A DNA stretch of 17,557 nucleotides from contig JAFGBV010000151.1 in the NCBI GenBank assembly GCA_016932955.1, positions 1-17,557 on the forward strand, read 5' to 3'. The stretch is from Anaerolineales bacterium. Its GTDB lineage: Bacteria; Chloroflexota; Anaerolineae; Anaerolineales; UBA4823. This document shows positions 1 through 13,300 of the stretch, piece after piece; the first letter of the stretch is position 1; each line of letters begins with the position of its first letter. The notes below the pieces were generated by a model. It was not told the origin of the DNA and ran no database searches. It saw only the letters and a program-made list of their open reading frames with translations. The position numbers and the translations under genes were made by a program.

Positions 1-40
1 CCCCCCGCCCTGATCATCAGCCGCCACCCCCGCCATGCCC

Positions 41-148
41 CGCCGTGGGATGAATCCCACAGCTTCTCCATACCAAACCCGCAATGCGGGTTTCCCACCT
101 CAAGGCGTCGGATTCATCCGATGCCGCCCCACGCCATCCGATGCCGTC
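41..148. repeat. Complete copy A of a three-hairpin REP/MITE-like repeat
   Basis: Read on the plus strand, this copy has three palindromes: GTGGGATGAATCCCAC (45-60), a hairpin with an 8-9 bp stem whose core is AACCCGCAATGCGGGTT (75-93), and a 22-base imperfect palindrome at 104-125 with arms GGCGTCGGAT and ATCCGATGCC (one G.T pair). A second ATCCGATGCC unit 20 bases later (136) ends it. It matches copy B at 9784-9891 with about 5 differences in 108 positions by eye. It carries no coding sequence. It abuts the stop codon (149-151) of the Asp-box protein gene, so its hairpins could also act as a weak transcription terminator or an mRNA 3' stabiliser for that gene. Confidence 0.85.
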
Positions 149-2623
149 TCATCTCCTGACCATGGGCAAATACACATGGGGAGTGAACTCCAAAAGTCCA
201 AACTGGCTCAAATGGCAGATGGGAACCTGGATCCAATTTTCCGCCACATCGCGGAGATATTCCCCGCAAGCGCTATCAACCCATTCATCCCCATCCAAAT
301 AGAACAAACGCAGCAGGTTCTCATCCAAACCGGCAACATCCGCATCGATATATGCAATGGTCACGGTCACTGGCGCCGCCAGGCTGTACGGCGATATTTT
401 CACCTTCTCTTGGAAAGCGTCCAGGTTGAACCCATGACCAGCAAACATCAAGCTGGGTGGTAGATCAGAGAGATTGGGGATATCCAGCAGCAGAAAATCG
501 ACCGCATCAGCCACCGCCCCTGCCGGGATCTCAATCGTCACTGTCGTCCCCCGGGTGGTCGTGAACACCAGGGTGTTGGCAGATGCTGGTTGCACATGAA
601 CAAGATCGCCCAACCGGCGGCGGAAAATCCCCTCCCCCGTGCCTGCATAGACAGTGGGAATCCCGCTGTAGTTAAAGTACAGAGCATCGAATGATCCAGT
701 TTCGTGACGGTCATATTCTTCCCAGGTTTGTCCCCCATCCAGCGTGCGGTACAATCCCCCGCCATCTGAAAAATAAACCACATCTGCATCCAGGGGATCG
801 ATCACCAGCATGCTGACAAAGGCAGTTGGATAGATGTGCGTCCAGGTGTCTCCGCCATCGTGGCTTTCAAATAACCCGGAGTCGATATCTGGATAATTGT
901 TACTGCTTGAGGCGATATAAATATGCAAGGGGTCCCGTGGGTCTACGGCAATATTGGCAACAATCGTATTTGCAGGCCCTTTGTAAGCCCAACTGCTGCT
1001 GCCTGGGTCGAGGCGCCATAAGCCGCCGGTTGACAATCCGCGATAGAGATCGCCCTCCCCCGCATACACAATCACATCTGTTTGGTCGCTGCCGATCGCA
1101 ACCGCATTGATCTGCCTTCCCAGAAGCCCCGCATCTTCCCAAGTTGCCCCATTGTCCGTCGATCGATACAATCCATCGCGAGACGTATCTGCAAAAGGAT
1201 CATAAGCCAGCGAGGATACCGTTGCATAAACGATATCCGGATTCAAAGGATCAATGGCAATCTGGCGGACATACCCTGCTGTATTGGTGATCTGCGTTGC
1301 AACCCAGGTATCTCCAGAATCTGTTGTCTTATGGATCCACGCGTCACGATCCTGCCCGATAAAGGCGATGGTGGACGTCAGCGGGCTAACCGCCAATCCA
1401 CGTGAGCTGACCATAGCGTTCGGGAACTCCCAATGATCGCCGCCGTCCAGGCTGCGCCCACTGCCCCGGTGCGTGGTGGCATAGACCGTAGAGGCGTCGT
1501 ATGCATGACCGGCAATCTCAGCAACAATGACCTGCAACAAGCCAGTGTTCGCGCCTACCCATGTTGCACCACCATCGATGCTCCGTTGCACACCCTGCCC
1601 CGAGCCTGCCAGCATGTTGTTGGCATTGTTGGGATCGATGCCCAATAACCAGGGCAAGCCATCGAATTCCCACTGAAAATTAGCCGCAGAGTGATAACCC
1701 CCCTCATCAGTGGCGATATGCACGCGTTGGTTTACCGGGTTGATCACCATGGGATTGGTCACTTGATTAATCTTGCCATCCAGCACCGGCGCAGTGAAGG
1801 TGATCCCGCCATTCGCGCTGATCCGAACTGCATCGCCTGCCACATACAGCAAGCCATTAGAGTCAAATAGAACTTGGCTGAATTCGTACGGATTCGCATC
1901 CGTCAGCACCAGGTTGTAACTCAAACCCTGATCCGTGCTGCTGAACACGGCTGAGTAATCCAGTGTACCCTGGCAGCCCTGGCTTACTGCCCAGATGTTA
2001 TTTCCATCCAGGGGATTAACTGCCACGGAAGAAATGCAGTGTGCTTCGTCAACCATCGTAGATGTCCAGATTGCGCCGCGGTCCAACGAACGATAGACAA
2101 TACCAGCCCCACCCGTGGCTGGCTCACCAGTTCCCAGGTAAACCGGGTCGCGATCCTTTGGATCCAGTGCGAAGCTCATCGGTTCTCCAAATATAGATTG
2201 AACCTCCCAGGTGGCGCCATGATCAGCGCTGATCCAAATTTGCTTCATCCCGGCCAGCCCCAGGTAGATTCTGCCATCCACCTGATCAACCGCCAGAGCC
2301 TGGTGACCATCTGCTGCGATTCGAACCCAGGTTTGGCCGCCATCACTGCTTCTATAATACGCTCCCGCCGTAGCCAGATAAACATCCCCCGTCACAGGGT
2401 CATAAGCCGCACCCCAGGCTGTAGCGCCATAAATGCCCGCGTCTTGCCATTCAGGCCCCAGGCCTTCATACACATCAAGAAGCACATCGCCTCCCCAAGG
2501 GGCCATCACGCCTGGCTCTATCGGCGGGCTGGATTCCGCATTTCCAGCCCCCACAAGCCAGGCCGAAACAAAGAGCAATCCAATCAACAGACATCCCAAT
2601 GAGATCAACCAATTCTTTGCCAT
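149..2623 (-). CDS. Secreted Asp-box (BNR) beta-propeller protein with C-terminal YLPMV motif
   Basis: An 824-residue exported protein. It begins with a Lys residue, a hydrophobic stretch of about 20 residues and a small-residue region (GNAESS), typical of a signal peptide. Residues ~40-670 hold about a dozen Asp-box motifs of the S-x-D-x-G-x-T-W type (SSDGGQTW, SADHGATW, STDNGATW, SHDGGDTW, TLDGGQTW and others), which form blade hairpins in sialidase- and sortilin-like propellers. No catalytic sialidase residues are recognisable. Residues ~674-815 form a separate beta-rich domain (IPAGAV, FAGHGFNLDAF, YIDADVAGLDE) often seen at the end of Chloroflexota surface proteins. The protein ends in VYLPMVRR, a variant of the C-terminal YLPLV motif frequent in secreted proteins of that phylum. 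The ATG follows GGAGGA by 8 bases. It lies 28 bases after its paralogue's stop codon, probably in one transcript. Ligand and role are unknown; surface binding is an inference. Confidence 0.85.
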   Translation of the reverse strand: MAKNWLISLGCLLIGLLFVSAWLVGAGNAESSPPIEPGVMAPWGGDVLLDVYEGLGPEWQDAGIYGATAWGAAYDPVTGDVYLATAGAYYRSSDGGQTWVRIAADGHQALAVDQVDGRIYLGLAGMKQIWISADHGATWEVQSIFGEPMSFALDPKDRDPVYLGTGEPATGGAGIVYRSLDRGAIWTSTMVDEAHCISSVAVNPLDGNNIWAVSQGCQGTLDYSAVFSSTDQGLSYNLVLTDANPYEFSQVLFDSNGLLYVAGDAVRISANGGITFTAPVLDGKINQVTNPMVINPVNQRVHIATDEGGYHSAANFQWEFDGLPWLLGIDPNNANNMLAGSGQGVQRSIDGGATWVGANTGLLQVIVAEIAGHAYDASTVYATTHRGSGRSLDGGDHWEFPNAMVSSRGLAVSPLTSTIAFIGQDRDAWIHKTTDSGDTWVATQITNTAGYVRQIAIDPLNPDIVYATVSSLAYDPFADTSRDGLYRSTDNGATWEDAGLLGRQINAVAIGSDQTDVIVYAGEGDLYRGLSTGGLWRLDPGSSSWAYKGPANTIVANIAVDPRDPLHIYIASSSNNYPDIDSGLFESHDGGDTWTHIYPTAFVSMLVIDPLDADVVYFSDGGGLYRTLDGGQTWEEYDRHETGSFDALYFNYSGIPTVYAGTGEGIFRRRLGDLVHVQPASANTLVFTTTRGTTVTIEIPAGAVADAVDFLLLDIPNLSDLPPSLMFAGHGFNLDAFQEKVKISPYSLAAPVTVTIAYIDADVAGLDENLLRLFYLDGDEWVDSACGEYLRDVAENWIQVPICHLSQFGLLEFTPHVYLPMVRR

Positions 2624-2651
2624 TTCATCTATCCTCCGCCATCAGTGTGAG

Positions 2652-4379
2652 TTAATGTGTAGGGGTAGGCGCCGAATACACCTCCGACAGGTTCCCAGCC
2701 CGGTCGCCATATTGCACATACACCGTCGTCGTCCCTCGATCCGATACCAGCCAATCCAGCCTCACCGCATAATCCTGCCATTCCGCTCCTGCAAAGTTGG
2801 CATCGTTGCTCACCAGCATCTTGTCCACCCCGCTGAGATCATCATGAGCAGATAAATCCAGCACCACCGATCGCACCCCCGGGCGAAGGTTCTTGCTCAC
2901 CAGCGGCAGGTAGATCATCGATGCCAGCCTGCCTGCCCCGAGGGACACGTGGGGGCCTGCCCCGCCAGAGCGTGCTGCGTATGCGCCGGGAGCAGTCGCC
3001 GAGCCTCCAGCCAAGATCTCAATCCCCCCCGTCGGCGCAGTCTGGTCCAGGATGATGTCATCCTGGTATTGCCCGGAAATTTGCCCCCCGCTGCTCATGA
3101 ACTTCGCATAAACCGTGCGCGGAATCACATATTCGCCATACGAAGTGATCGCCCAGGGCTTCGTATCCGCAAACGCTTCCCACGTTGCCCCGCCAAATCC
3201 CCCGTCATTGCTCAGCAGCATCTGCGTGGTTCCCGGCGGCGCGGTCAGCGTCAGGGTGACTGCGCTTTGATTAGTGAACAGCGCGCCATCATTCACCGTG
3301 ATGCTGTAATCATTCAGTGTCGTGCGGGTGATCTCCCACACCCCCGAAAACATCACCCCCGCATAGATCTTCAACGGACTGCGCCACCCAATCGCCATCG
3401 TCCGCACCGAAAGCCCTTCAATTCCCGTATTGAGGATGGTCCACGACGCCCCGCCGTCCAGCGATTCAAAAACGCCGCCGCTCTGGTTCAGGTCAGCAGC
3501 ATGGATCACTTGCGTATTGTCGGGGTCAATCACAAATTGCGCCGGGTTATTCAACCCATTGGAGATCGGCTGCCAGCTGCTGCCGCCGCTGGTGGATTTC
3601 CACCCCCCGCCGATCGTTGCCAGGTAGATCGTGTTGCTGTTCTTCGGATCAAACACCAGCGAATGGATCATCGGCGAAGAAAGCGAGAGCAGCGACCAGG
3701 TCACCCCGCCATCCATCGTTTTACATAACTTGAAATCCATCGACCCCGCCGGGCTGACAATCCCCATCATCACATGCGGCGCGCTGGGGGCAATATAGAA
3801 TTTCTCCGGCCTCGGGCAAGATGCGGTGAAATCGCCGATCTCAGTCCACGTTTCCCCGCCATCGATCGATTTGAACAGGCTGTTCTCGCTCGCCAGATAG
3901 ACCTCCCGCCAGCTTGCCGGCGAGATCGCCACCGCTCCCGCCTTGCTCAGAGCCTGCCAGCTGCTCCCCCCATCCGTCGAGCGGTAAAGGAACTGCCCCG
4001 AGTCATATCCCCACAGGAACAGAACATCGTCATCATCCGGCGCCAGGCCTAGGGTCAGCAGCACCCCCGCATGTGGAAGCGCAGGCATAGTGCTCCAGCT
4101 TACACCGCCGTTGCTAGTTTTATATAACTGTCCCTGGTCGGTGAGTGCGTACACCACCTCCGGATGGAGAGGATTGCTCAACATCGTCTCCACGTTGCCG
4201 CTCACCCCTCCCCAGCTCCAAACGTTTTCCCCCGCCTCGGCAGGGCGATTGGCTGGTAACAGGCAAAGCAAGACAAGGAGAGATGCAATCCCAAGCGAGA
4301 TCAATCCCCAAACAGCATTGCGCAATGGTGGAATAGTGAACTTGTTTAGACTTGCTTGCTGTGTCATAATGTGCCTCAT
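2652..4379 (-). CDS. Secreted Asp-box (BNR) protein with two SND-type beta domains and an internal YLPLV motif
   Basis: A 575-residue protein with an N-terminal hydrophobic segment (residues ~22-45) serving as signal peptide or anchor. Residues ~50-360 contain about six Asp-boxes (TSNGGVSW, STDGGSSW, SIDGGETW, TMDGGVTW, SLDGGASW and a degenerate STSGGSSW), forming a propeller smaller than its downstream neighbour's. Two related beta domains follow, each with the pattern LSND-x-x-F-x-G-x-x-W and a Y-V/A-x-F/Y strand ending in an aromatic segment; the second runs from about 503 to the end. Between them is a 35-40 residue insertion containing IYLPLVSKN (about 489-497). That motif normally ends proteins of this type rather than lying inside them. 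Two starts are possible: the ATG at 4379 (GGAAAG 9 bases upstream) or the ATG at 4367 (GAGG 6 bases upstream). It is the upstream gene of the Asp-box pair. Confidence 0.82.
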   Translation of the reverse strand: MRHIMTQQASLNKFTIPPLRNAVWGLISLGIASLLVLLCLLPANRPAEAGENVWSWGGVSGNVETMLSNPLHPEVVYALTDQGQLYKTSNGGVSWSTMPALPHAGVLLTLGLAPDDDDVLFLWGYDSGQFLYRSTDGGSSWQALSKAGAVAISPASWREVYLASENSLFKSIDGGETWTEIGDFTASCPRPEKFYIAPSAPHVMMGIVSPAGSMDFKLCKTMDGGVTWSLLSLSSPMIHSLVFDPKNSNTIYLATIGGGWKSTSGGSSWQPISNGLNNPAQFVIDPDNTQVIHAADLNQSGGVFESLDGGASWTILNTGIEGLSVRTMAIGWRSPLKIYAGVMFSGVWEITRTTLNDYSITVNDGALFTNQSAVTLTLTAPPGTTQMLLSNDGGFGGATWEAFADTKPWAITSYGEYVIPRTVYAKFMSSGGQISGQYQDDIILDQTAPTGGIEILAGGSATAPGAYAARSGGAGPHVSLGAGRLASMIYLPLVSKNLRPGVRSVVLDLSAHDDLSGVDKMLVSNDANFAGAEWQDYAVRLDWLVSDRGTTTVYVQYGDRAGNLSEVYSAPTPTH

Positions 4380-7300
4380 GCAGTTGAACTTTCCGGCTAA
4401 GCTGCGTGGCGGACGAGATTAGAACCAACTCCGGGACTTGCGATAACCCAAATTCCCCGCGAGAATCCCGCCACGTCAGCCTTCAGCCGGTTGTTGGGCA
4501 GATTTGGCCTTTACGACTCGGACTATTTCTACTAAAGCAAATAGTAGCCAGAACACGATCATCAAGACATTCACAATACGCCAAATATTCCCTTGTAACT
4601 CAGCCGTCCCTTGCACCATCGCATTGATTTGAGTATAGTGCCCTACCACACTGACCACATAAAGACCAATCGCTATTGTCAGCACCATCCGACCGTAAAG
4701 TGCATTCTTTTCCCTATCAACAATCCCAACGATAGCGCTCAATCCTGCAAAACCAGCGCCAATCAAAGTTAGCCACCATGTTTCCAACCACCGTCGCTGG
4801 ACAGTTCCTCCCCCATCTTCAACGACACCTCGGCTATTGAGTGGAGGCACATTGTACTTTGCTCGCTCCGTATCCGTGGTTGTAGGATCAACAGGATAAA
4901 GTTCGTACTTCCCTTCTCTCCAAGTATACTGGGTTCCATACTTTTGCAACTCACCCAGGCTCATCAGATATCTGTCCAATGTAGCCGCATAGATCCAACG
5001 TGCGTCTAAATACCCTGCATCCATAGCAAGTTGCGCCAGGCGATTGCCCAAACGGTAGTGCTCTGAACAATCTCCATGTTGAAAAATATAAGCGGCATAA
5101 ACCAAATCGCGAGCAGCATGGACTTGCCCATTTGCAATGTAGCCTAAAACCTCTGTGCGGCGATTTATGTCTCCTTCATCCAGTTCTTGCGGACTCGCAT
5201 CAACAGGTAACTGCCGTACGGATTGGTCGGCAGCGAAAAGCTCTGCTATTCGGAGTGAAACGGTATCAACACTTTCATCAACAACCATCTTGTCTATTAC
5301 AGTGTAGACTGCCTGCTCCACGACTGGAATACATTCAACTTTCGATGAGGCATTCTGTGCGCCCATTTCAAGAGTGGGCTGAATCTGGATCATACCATTC
5401 GCTTGAAATTCTGTATCCAGTGTACGATTGCAATAGCTAACTACAATTGGCCCGAACACCGCAACCAAAACAGATGCTATAAATAACCATGTTCTTAATC
5501 TCTTGATTAGCATTTCAATAGCTAAACTTATCCTACCAGGCTGGTATATACACAAGATTCTGCCCAACAAGGGATTTTAGGTGTGTCTGGCTTTACCAAC
5601 CCGACGCACTCAAAATTGTTCCGAAGTATGTAACTCCGTTACCGATTATATATCAAAAATGAAGATTACTTCAATCCAGGAAAGCCACCCGGTTCCTGCC
5701 GCGGTTCTTTGCCTGGTACAGCGCCGCATCCGCCTTGCGCAGCACATCGTCAAGGATCTCCATCTCCGCGCAGTATTCCGTCACCCCCACGCTCGCCGTC
5801 ACCCGCAGCATCGGGTTCTGCACAACATAGCTTTCTTTCTCGATCGCCAGCCGCAGCCTCCCCGCCAGGATCACCGCAGCGGAGATTTTCGTGTTCGGCA
5901 GCAGAATGCCGAACTCGTCCCCGCCCAAGCGCGCTGGGAGGTCAATCTCGCGAATATTCACCCGTAAGGTATTGGCCACCTCCTGCAACACTCGATCACC
6001 GGCTGCATGCCCGTAAGTGTCATTGACATGCTTTAAGTAGTCAACATCCACCAAGATCAACGACAGGGGAGTCTGATAGCGCTGCACTCGTTGGATTTCT
6101 TCGCCGCCCCGCAGAAAGAACGCCCTGCGGTTTGCCAGGCTTGTCAGCTCATCGGTCATTGCCAGGCTCTCCAGCCGGCTGTTCAATTGGCGGATGTATT
6201 CTTCGTTTTTTTTCTGCTCGATGATTGACCAGATGACATCCGCAATATAACTGACCAAGTCAACATCCTGTTGATCATAATCAGTGGGCTTGTTGCCAAT
6301 CCCCAGGATGGAGACCACACGCCCCTCGCGCAGCGTCGGCGCCACCAGCTCGCGCACCACGGTGGCATGGCCTTCGGGCATCCCCTTGCGATGCGGCAGG
6401 GAGGCATAATCATTGTGAATCACCGCCTTTCCCTCGCGCACACAGTCCACCCACACCCCCGCCTCGCTGATCGGGTAATGCATGCCCGCCCCCTCCGCCT
6501 TACAGAACTCCGCTAGCGTCCGTGTCGACCAGGCGCGCAGCGAAAGGGTATCTTGGTCTTCTTCCACAAAGTGGTAGAAGCCGATTGGGCTTCCAGTGAT
6601 CTCATCGATTTCATCCAGCGCCTTCTGCATTAATTCTTCCACCGTATGCGTAGTCGAGAATTCCCACAGCCGCAAGCGCAGGCGGAGGATCGCATTCGCA
6701 CGCTTGCGCTCAGCCAGTTCCCTTTGCGCCGCATCATACAAACGGGCGTTTTCGATGCCGATCGTCACCAGGCGGGCAAACTGGCTCAACAATGCCACGT
6801 CTTCTTCCGTAAATACCGCATCGGATGCGGCATCATGCGCCAGCCCCAGCACGCCCACCAGGTTGTCACCCAATATCAGCGGCACGCCAATGATCGCGCC
6901 GATGGTGCCCATGCTGAAACTGCTCATCCGCCCAGCCCATTGGTCATAATCCTTGATGTTCAACGGCTTGCCAGTCTGCCACACCGTCCCAGCCACGCCT
7001 TCCCCCGGCTTCGCCTCATGTTCGAGCGCCCCAGCCAAAGCTCCCAGGCCGACTCGCGGTTTCAGTTGCCCCGTCTCCGCCTCCACCAGGTCGAGATACC
7101 CGGCAGTGGTGCCCATCAGCAGACCAGCCCGTTTGACAATCTTCTCCAATAGCACATCTAATTCCATGTTTGAAAGGAGCTCGATCGTGGTCTCTTGCAG
7201 GGCTGCCAGGATCGCGTTTTGCCGTTGCAGCGTTTGCTCCGCCTTCTCGCGCTCGGCAACGTCCTTCCTCAGCTCACCAAACAGATGCTCATTGACCAGC

Positions 7301-10300
7301 AGAAATAGGGAAAAGGTCATGCTGATCAGCAGCATTTGGTAAATGATCAGCAGCAAGGTGTCGCTGGCCAGAAAATATAAGATGCTATCGACAGGAGGGG
7401 CAAGCACAGTGACCGTGATCCGCAGGATGCTCACCATGCAATAGGCGATAAAAACAATCCCCACCCGCGCGGTGCCGGCGCCTCCCCCTCCACCAGCCCG
7501 GCGCAGCATCAGCCAGGCGCTCTGCGAGGAGATGAGCAGCAATCCAAAAGAGAAGATCAGGTTGTGCGCTGTCAGGCTGGGATCGATCCTGATAAAGTAC
7601 GCGTGGATGGGAATGAACAGCGCCAGCAGAACGTAATTGTGCATCTGCACGCCGCGTTTGCCGCTGAAGCGTTCCAACCCAATATACATCAGCAGCGCCC
7701 CGCCGAGCGACAAGCCATGCCCGACCGTCATCGACAAGAATTCGGTGATGATCCCGCGCAGCGCCACCAGCCCCAGCGCTACAAATTGCAGCAAAAAGTC
7801 AGCCACCCACAAACCCAGCCCAGAGAACCGCCGCCGGTTTTGCCGCCACAGCGTAGCCACAACCACCAGGCAGATCAGGTTGCTGACCAGGTAAGACAGG
7901 ATCACTGTGCGGATGTCGAGAATGTTCAAAGGTAGCATCGCGCGTTATTTTCCCCGAAGGGCAGGCAGTGATCTGATTATATCGTTATTTTAAATTAAGA
8001 ACCGATCCAGCCATTCATACGCCAGGCTTCGAGCAAATTTAGGGAATGAATGATCGTTCCCGTGCATCATATAACAGAAATGGCTTTGTTTTCCATAGAT
8101 TTCATAGACTTGATTGAATTGGACCCCAACCTTTGCGAGAAATTCTTGATTCCCCAGCGTCTGGTCATAATAAGCAGAGATATTGCACCAGGGTCTGGGT
8201 GCAATCAGTGCGGCTACTTCGTTAATATCAAATGGGAGATCCTTCCCCTCCAACAGGTATTTTCGCAGTGTAGGAAAATAGATATACTCGTCCTCTGCAG
8301 ACCATTCCAGGCATTTCTCCTCTTCGGATATCACCGACATTCCACAATTGCTCACGCCCACTGATATCCGCTCGTCCAGAGCCATGGCAAAGATGGAATT
8401 ACTTCCCCCATGGGAATGTCCGATGACGCCGATTCTGCTTTTGTCTACATAACCAAATGTATGGAGCACATCAATGGCAGCCATGGAATCCTCAATATCC
8501 TTACCCACCATTGACCACTTCGGATGTCTCTCATAGAACGGCATTGAGTCAAATTTCTCTTTGCCGGGGAACACCCTTTCTCCGAATGTAAGATAATCGG
8601 GTGCCAGGACAACATAGCCGCGTGAAGCCAATTCATCCCCGTAAGCATAATTTTTATTCCCGAATAACCCCACAACTTCATCCTTCCCAAAATCGTTCAT
8701 CTGGTGCATGGCTAGGATTGCCGGGTACCTCTCCTTGACCACCCTCGGCACCAATAGATAGGCGGGGATTTCCTCCTCATCCCCCACAACATAGCGCAGT
8801 CTATGCCTTACATAGTGCTCCGTTTCGACCATCTCGATCGTCTCAATCAAGCGCGTATTTCTTGGGGATGCCGGCGCACCAATATTTTCCAGAAAGCGCT
8901 GTTTGATGTCTTTGCGCCTCTCCAGCCACCCGGCAAGCTTTTCGCTTGCGCTCTCTGCTTCAGGAAGTAATGTTTTAATCGTCATCCTGCCTCCTTCGCC
9001 AGCCTGAACAGCCTCAGCGCGATCAGAATGTGCCAGATCACCCACAATAGCCCGGCGCCGGCAACGAAAATCACCTGCAGCGCGGGCAGAAAGGCGAAGG
9101 TCAGGCAGTACGCCAGATCGAGGGCGCTGGCTAGCAGCCCCACCATCGCCGTCCCCCGCCCAAAGCGCTGGCTGCGCAGCATCAGCAACGAAAAGAGCAG
9201 CCCCGCCACGGCGATCAACAGCAGGCTGGCAAGCCCCCCCGTCCCCGGCGATCCCGTCAGCGGGTCATTCGTCGCCAGCAATGACTGCCCGGCTGCCAGC
9301 AGGCCTTCTCTCTCCGCCCCCGAGCCGGCCGCGGCATACCGCTGGCTGAGCGAGAGCATGGTGATGGAGATGTTTGAGGCGATGTTGAGCGTGATCCCCA
9401 CCAGCCCGCCCGCAGTGGCGATCAGAGGAATGCTCTTCTGCGCCTGCAAGAGCGCCGCACCCAGCGCCAGGAAGATCAGCCCAACCAGGATGTAATTCGC
9501 CACATCGAACACCGCCAGAAAGGACAGCCCCATGAAGGGGTTGCTCTGCAGCAACGCGAACCATCCATCCACCGTCTTGGGGATTGCCTCCACGCCGGTG
9601 AAGAGCGACACCTCCGCCCCGATATTGCGCCGGAAGAGCAGCGCCGCCACCAGCGCGGCCACAGCGCCAGTTTTGTAAAGCATTGTCCACTCGCGATCTT
9701 TTTTCATCATCCCTATATCCTTGTATGTTATCACTTCCTCCCAGCATCACCTCCACCCTCTCGCACACCACCCTCGAATACCCCGTCGTGGGATGAATCC
9801 CATGGCTTCTCCATACCCAACCCGCAATGCGGGTTTTCCACCTCAAGGCGTCGGATTCATCCGATGCCGCCCCACGCCATCCGATGCCGTCCCACGCCAT
9901 CCGATACCGCCTCCCACGCCACCCTCTCGCGCATCACCCTCGAATACCCCGCCGCGGGATGAATCCCACGGCTCCTCCGTACCAAACCCGCAATGCGGGT
10001 TATGGGTGCATTTGCTCCAGAAAATCTGATATCCTTCCATCCTGGTGGTGTACTTTTTGATCGTGAATGTATTTTACAATTGCCGGGATTTCCACCTCCC
10101 GTATCGTAACCACGCCATAACCATCTTGCCAGTATAGCACATCGCCCAGCCCGCTTTCGTTGTTTATGTAATGTGACGAAGCGCCCTTGAGGTTCTTGGC
10201 TACATCCGCAACCAGTATCGTTGGTGTAAGCGAAACTAATACATGCACGTGATCGGTGGTTCCATTAACCGCATGCAATTGATAGCCAAGCTGCCCACAT

Positions 10301-13300
10301 TTATAACTGATGTAAGGAAATAGCCTCTCCTCCACTGTTGGTGTGATCAGCGCAAGGCGGTTTTTTGTGCTCCAAACGTAATGATACACCAATCGATAAT
10401 AGGCTCCAATCCGTTTCATTCTTTCCTCGTCCCTCCCCAACCCGCAAAGCGGGTTTCCCACCTCAAGGCGTCGGATTCATCCGATGCCGTCCCACGCCAC
10501 CCGATGCCGCCCCACGCCACCCGATGCCATCCCGCGCCATCCGATGCCGCCCCACGCCATCCGATGCCGTCGCGCGCGCACCTCCCCATTATAAGTCTGC
10601 CTGCACCAATATTGCCGCCGCCAGCGCCTCGCCCACCGCTTGGTCGCGCATCATCGCTTCCATATCGCCGTGCAGCGGATGGAAATCCAGGTCATTGCCT
10701 GCCACCAGGGAGGCAAAGTTTTGGTGGGTAGCCAGCCGTACCCCATGCCCCGCGCTTTTCAACCCCCTCCCCAGCGCCACGTAAGGGCGCACATCCCCTT
10801 GTGTTCCCGGTGCAATGATCGTGATGTTCATTGCGCTCCGTCATCCTCCCCAACCCGCCCCGCGGCCATCCCTCTCCCCTGCTACCTCATTCGAATGCCG
10901 CAAAACCCGCAAGCCCTAATTCCGCACATACACGTTGCGTATCTGCGAGATGCGCTGCGGTCGGTTGGGCATACTCAAGGCACCACAGCAATTGGTAAAC
11001 CGGGCGCCGTTGTGGATACAGCGGCTCGATGGGGCAGATTGCCTCATACGCCGCCCAGAACTCACCACTCACCATCCCTTTCCAGAGCTCAAGCCGCGCC
11101 AAATCCGTTTCGTGATACCCTGCCCATGCCTTATCAAAATCCAGGATCGTTGCCAGATGCCACTGCCCCTGCCGGTGCTGAAAAAGGATGTTGTGCTTGT
11201 GAAGATCTTCGTGACACAGACTTGCCTGGCGAACCTCCCCAAAAAGAGAGCGCCTTTTCTCCAGCACCGAGAAAAACACTTCGCGCAAACGTGCGCTCTG
11301 AATGATCGAACCAGCGTGTTCTGTCAATGCCGTTAAGTATGGTTGACCACCCGGAACACTTCCCTCCATCACGGGTTCGCCGAACATGGGAAAGCGGATC
11401 GTATGCAATTGGGCTACTGCATTTCCCATTTGTTGGTAGGCGTCGGCCAATTCTTCTTGGCTCATCTGTTGTTGCGCGACCGCCCACTCTTGTCCTGGGA
11501 TATGCGTCTTGATAAAGTATCGCCACGGCCAGGCCTGATAAGACATGTTGACAGCCACCACCTCAGGCATGGGGATCGTCGTGTGTGTTGCCACGAGATG
11601 ATGGAGACTGGCGGTTCGTTCAAAAGGGCAAGCCAGTGGCGCTTCAGGCCCCGCAAGTTTTATCACCACTTCAATAGACGGATGGCGGAGTTGGACAAGT
11701 AGAACGAGATAATCGTGCTGCTGATTGCCGACCTGATAGCCGATCCATTCTACGCTTGAGCCGAATGTCTGCCGGAGTAGTTGCAACAACAGATCAGGAG
11801 AGATCATGGTTTCCATTTGTGATCTTCAGGTGCTCCTGCGCGGCTTTCTGTTGGGCGGCCCATCTTGCGGATTTCCCGCGCCCGCTGGATCAGCCCGTTG
11901 AATTCCATAGCATACCTTCCTATCTGACCAGTTCTTATCCTTCAATCGCTTGTCTTTGAAATGGGCGTTTCCAACAAATACAAAGAAAACGTGCTGACAA
12001 CATCTGTCCTGCCTCTGGATCGTATCTCTCTGCGCGTGATTTGTCCTCGCCTCAGCACACGCCAGCCGCTCAGTTCAAGGGTTTTTTCCAACCCGAATTC
12101 GAAATCATATTCAACCACTAAAACCAATCCACCCGGGCGAACACTTTGCTGGATGTTGTGTAGCCCCACCATTAACCTTTCCTTGCCGGCAGGAGCATAG
12201 GGATAATCTCTTACCAGCAGGTTGAGGATAATTTGTTTGCAATATGCCACATCAAGGTTTCGCGGCAAATTCTGGTTCAGTACAATGTTCCCTCTGCGAA
12301 ACTCGGGAAGCCGCTTGCGTTCGATTAGCTCATACAGACCGGGGGGATATGCGTCTTGGGTTGATTGGGCGCGCCGGTCATTCAACTCCGCAACGTAATG
12401 ACTGATCTTCTCTGGCGAAACCTCCCGATCAAACAGATCGATGCCATAGCAAATTGAATCCTCTGCTTCAAGCGCCAGCCCAAACGTTGTTAACCCCTTC
12501 CCGCAGCCAAAATCGCAGATCCTCAAACCCGCAGGCTGTACACCCAGCAGATCTAGCTCTTCTCGGATGTCTTCCCTGACGAAATCCAGATATTTGAAAT
12601 AGTGAGACGCTTCAGAAACCATTCTGTTTAGAACCTAACTGTTTTCCTGTCAGATCTTCCATATCGCACCTCACTCATATACTCACCACTGCACCGTAAA
12701 AATTTCCAGGTGCTTCTTCGCCCGCGCCGGGGTTCTCGTCGCCTGGAGAACATCGTCAAAGCGCAACGCCCCCTGCTCAATCAAGCGCGGGATGGCGTGT
12801 TGGATCTCATCCGCGTGCTCCTCCCGTCCCCAATAGATGATCCCCAGCGAAGTGACCATCCCATCCGCGTAGAGGATCGGCTGGTTTAGTTTATGGTAGA
12901 AAGCCTCCAGGCGCTCCACCGGCAGATTATAGGCCTCATAGGCCACGCTCGTGCCCATCCTTCTCCCGTTCTCTACTGCTTTTGGAACCAATCGTGATAA
13001 GGGATCAGCTCCACCAGCCTCGCTGTCTTGTCGCGGTCCAGGATCACTTCCGTCTCCAGGTTTCCCTCGTCGATCTGACGGATGAACTCCCGGCAACGCC
13101 CGCAAGGTGAGAGCACATAAGTGCTGCCCTGCTCATCCAGCCACACCGCCACGATCTTCGCAATCCGGAACTCCCCCGCCGTCACCATCGCCGCCATCGC
13201 GCTGTGCTCCGCGCAAAAACCGATCCCCGACCCGGCATCGATGCACACCCCCAGGTAGATATTGCCCCGCTCCGTCACCAGTGCGCAGCCCACATTCCCG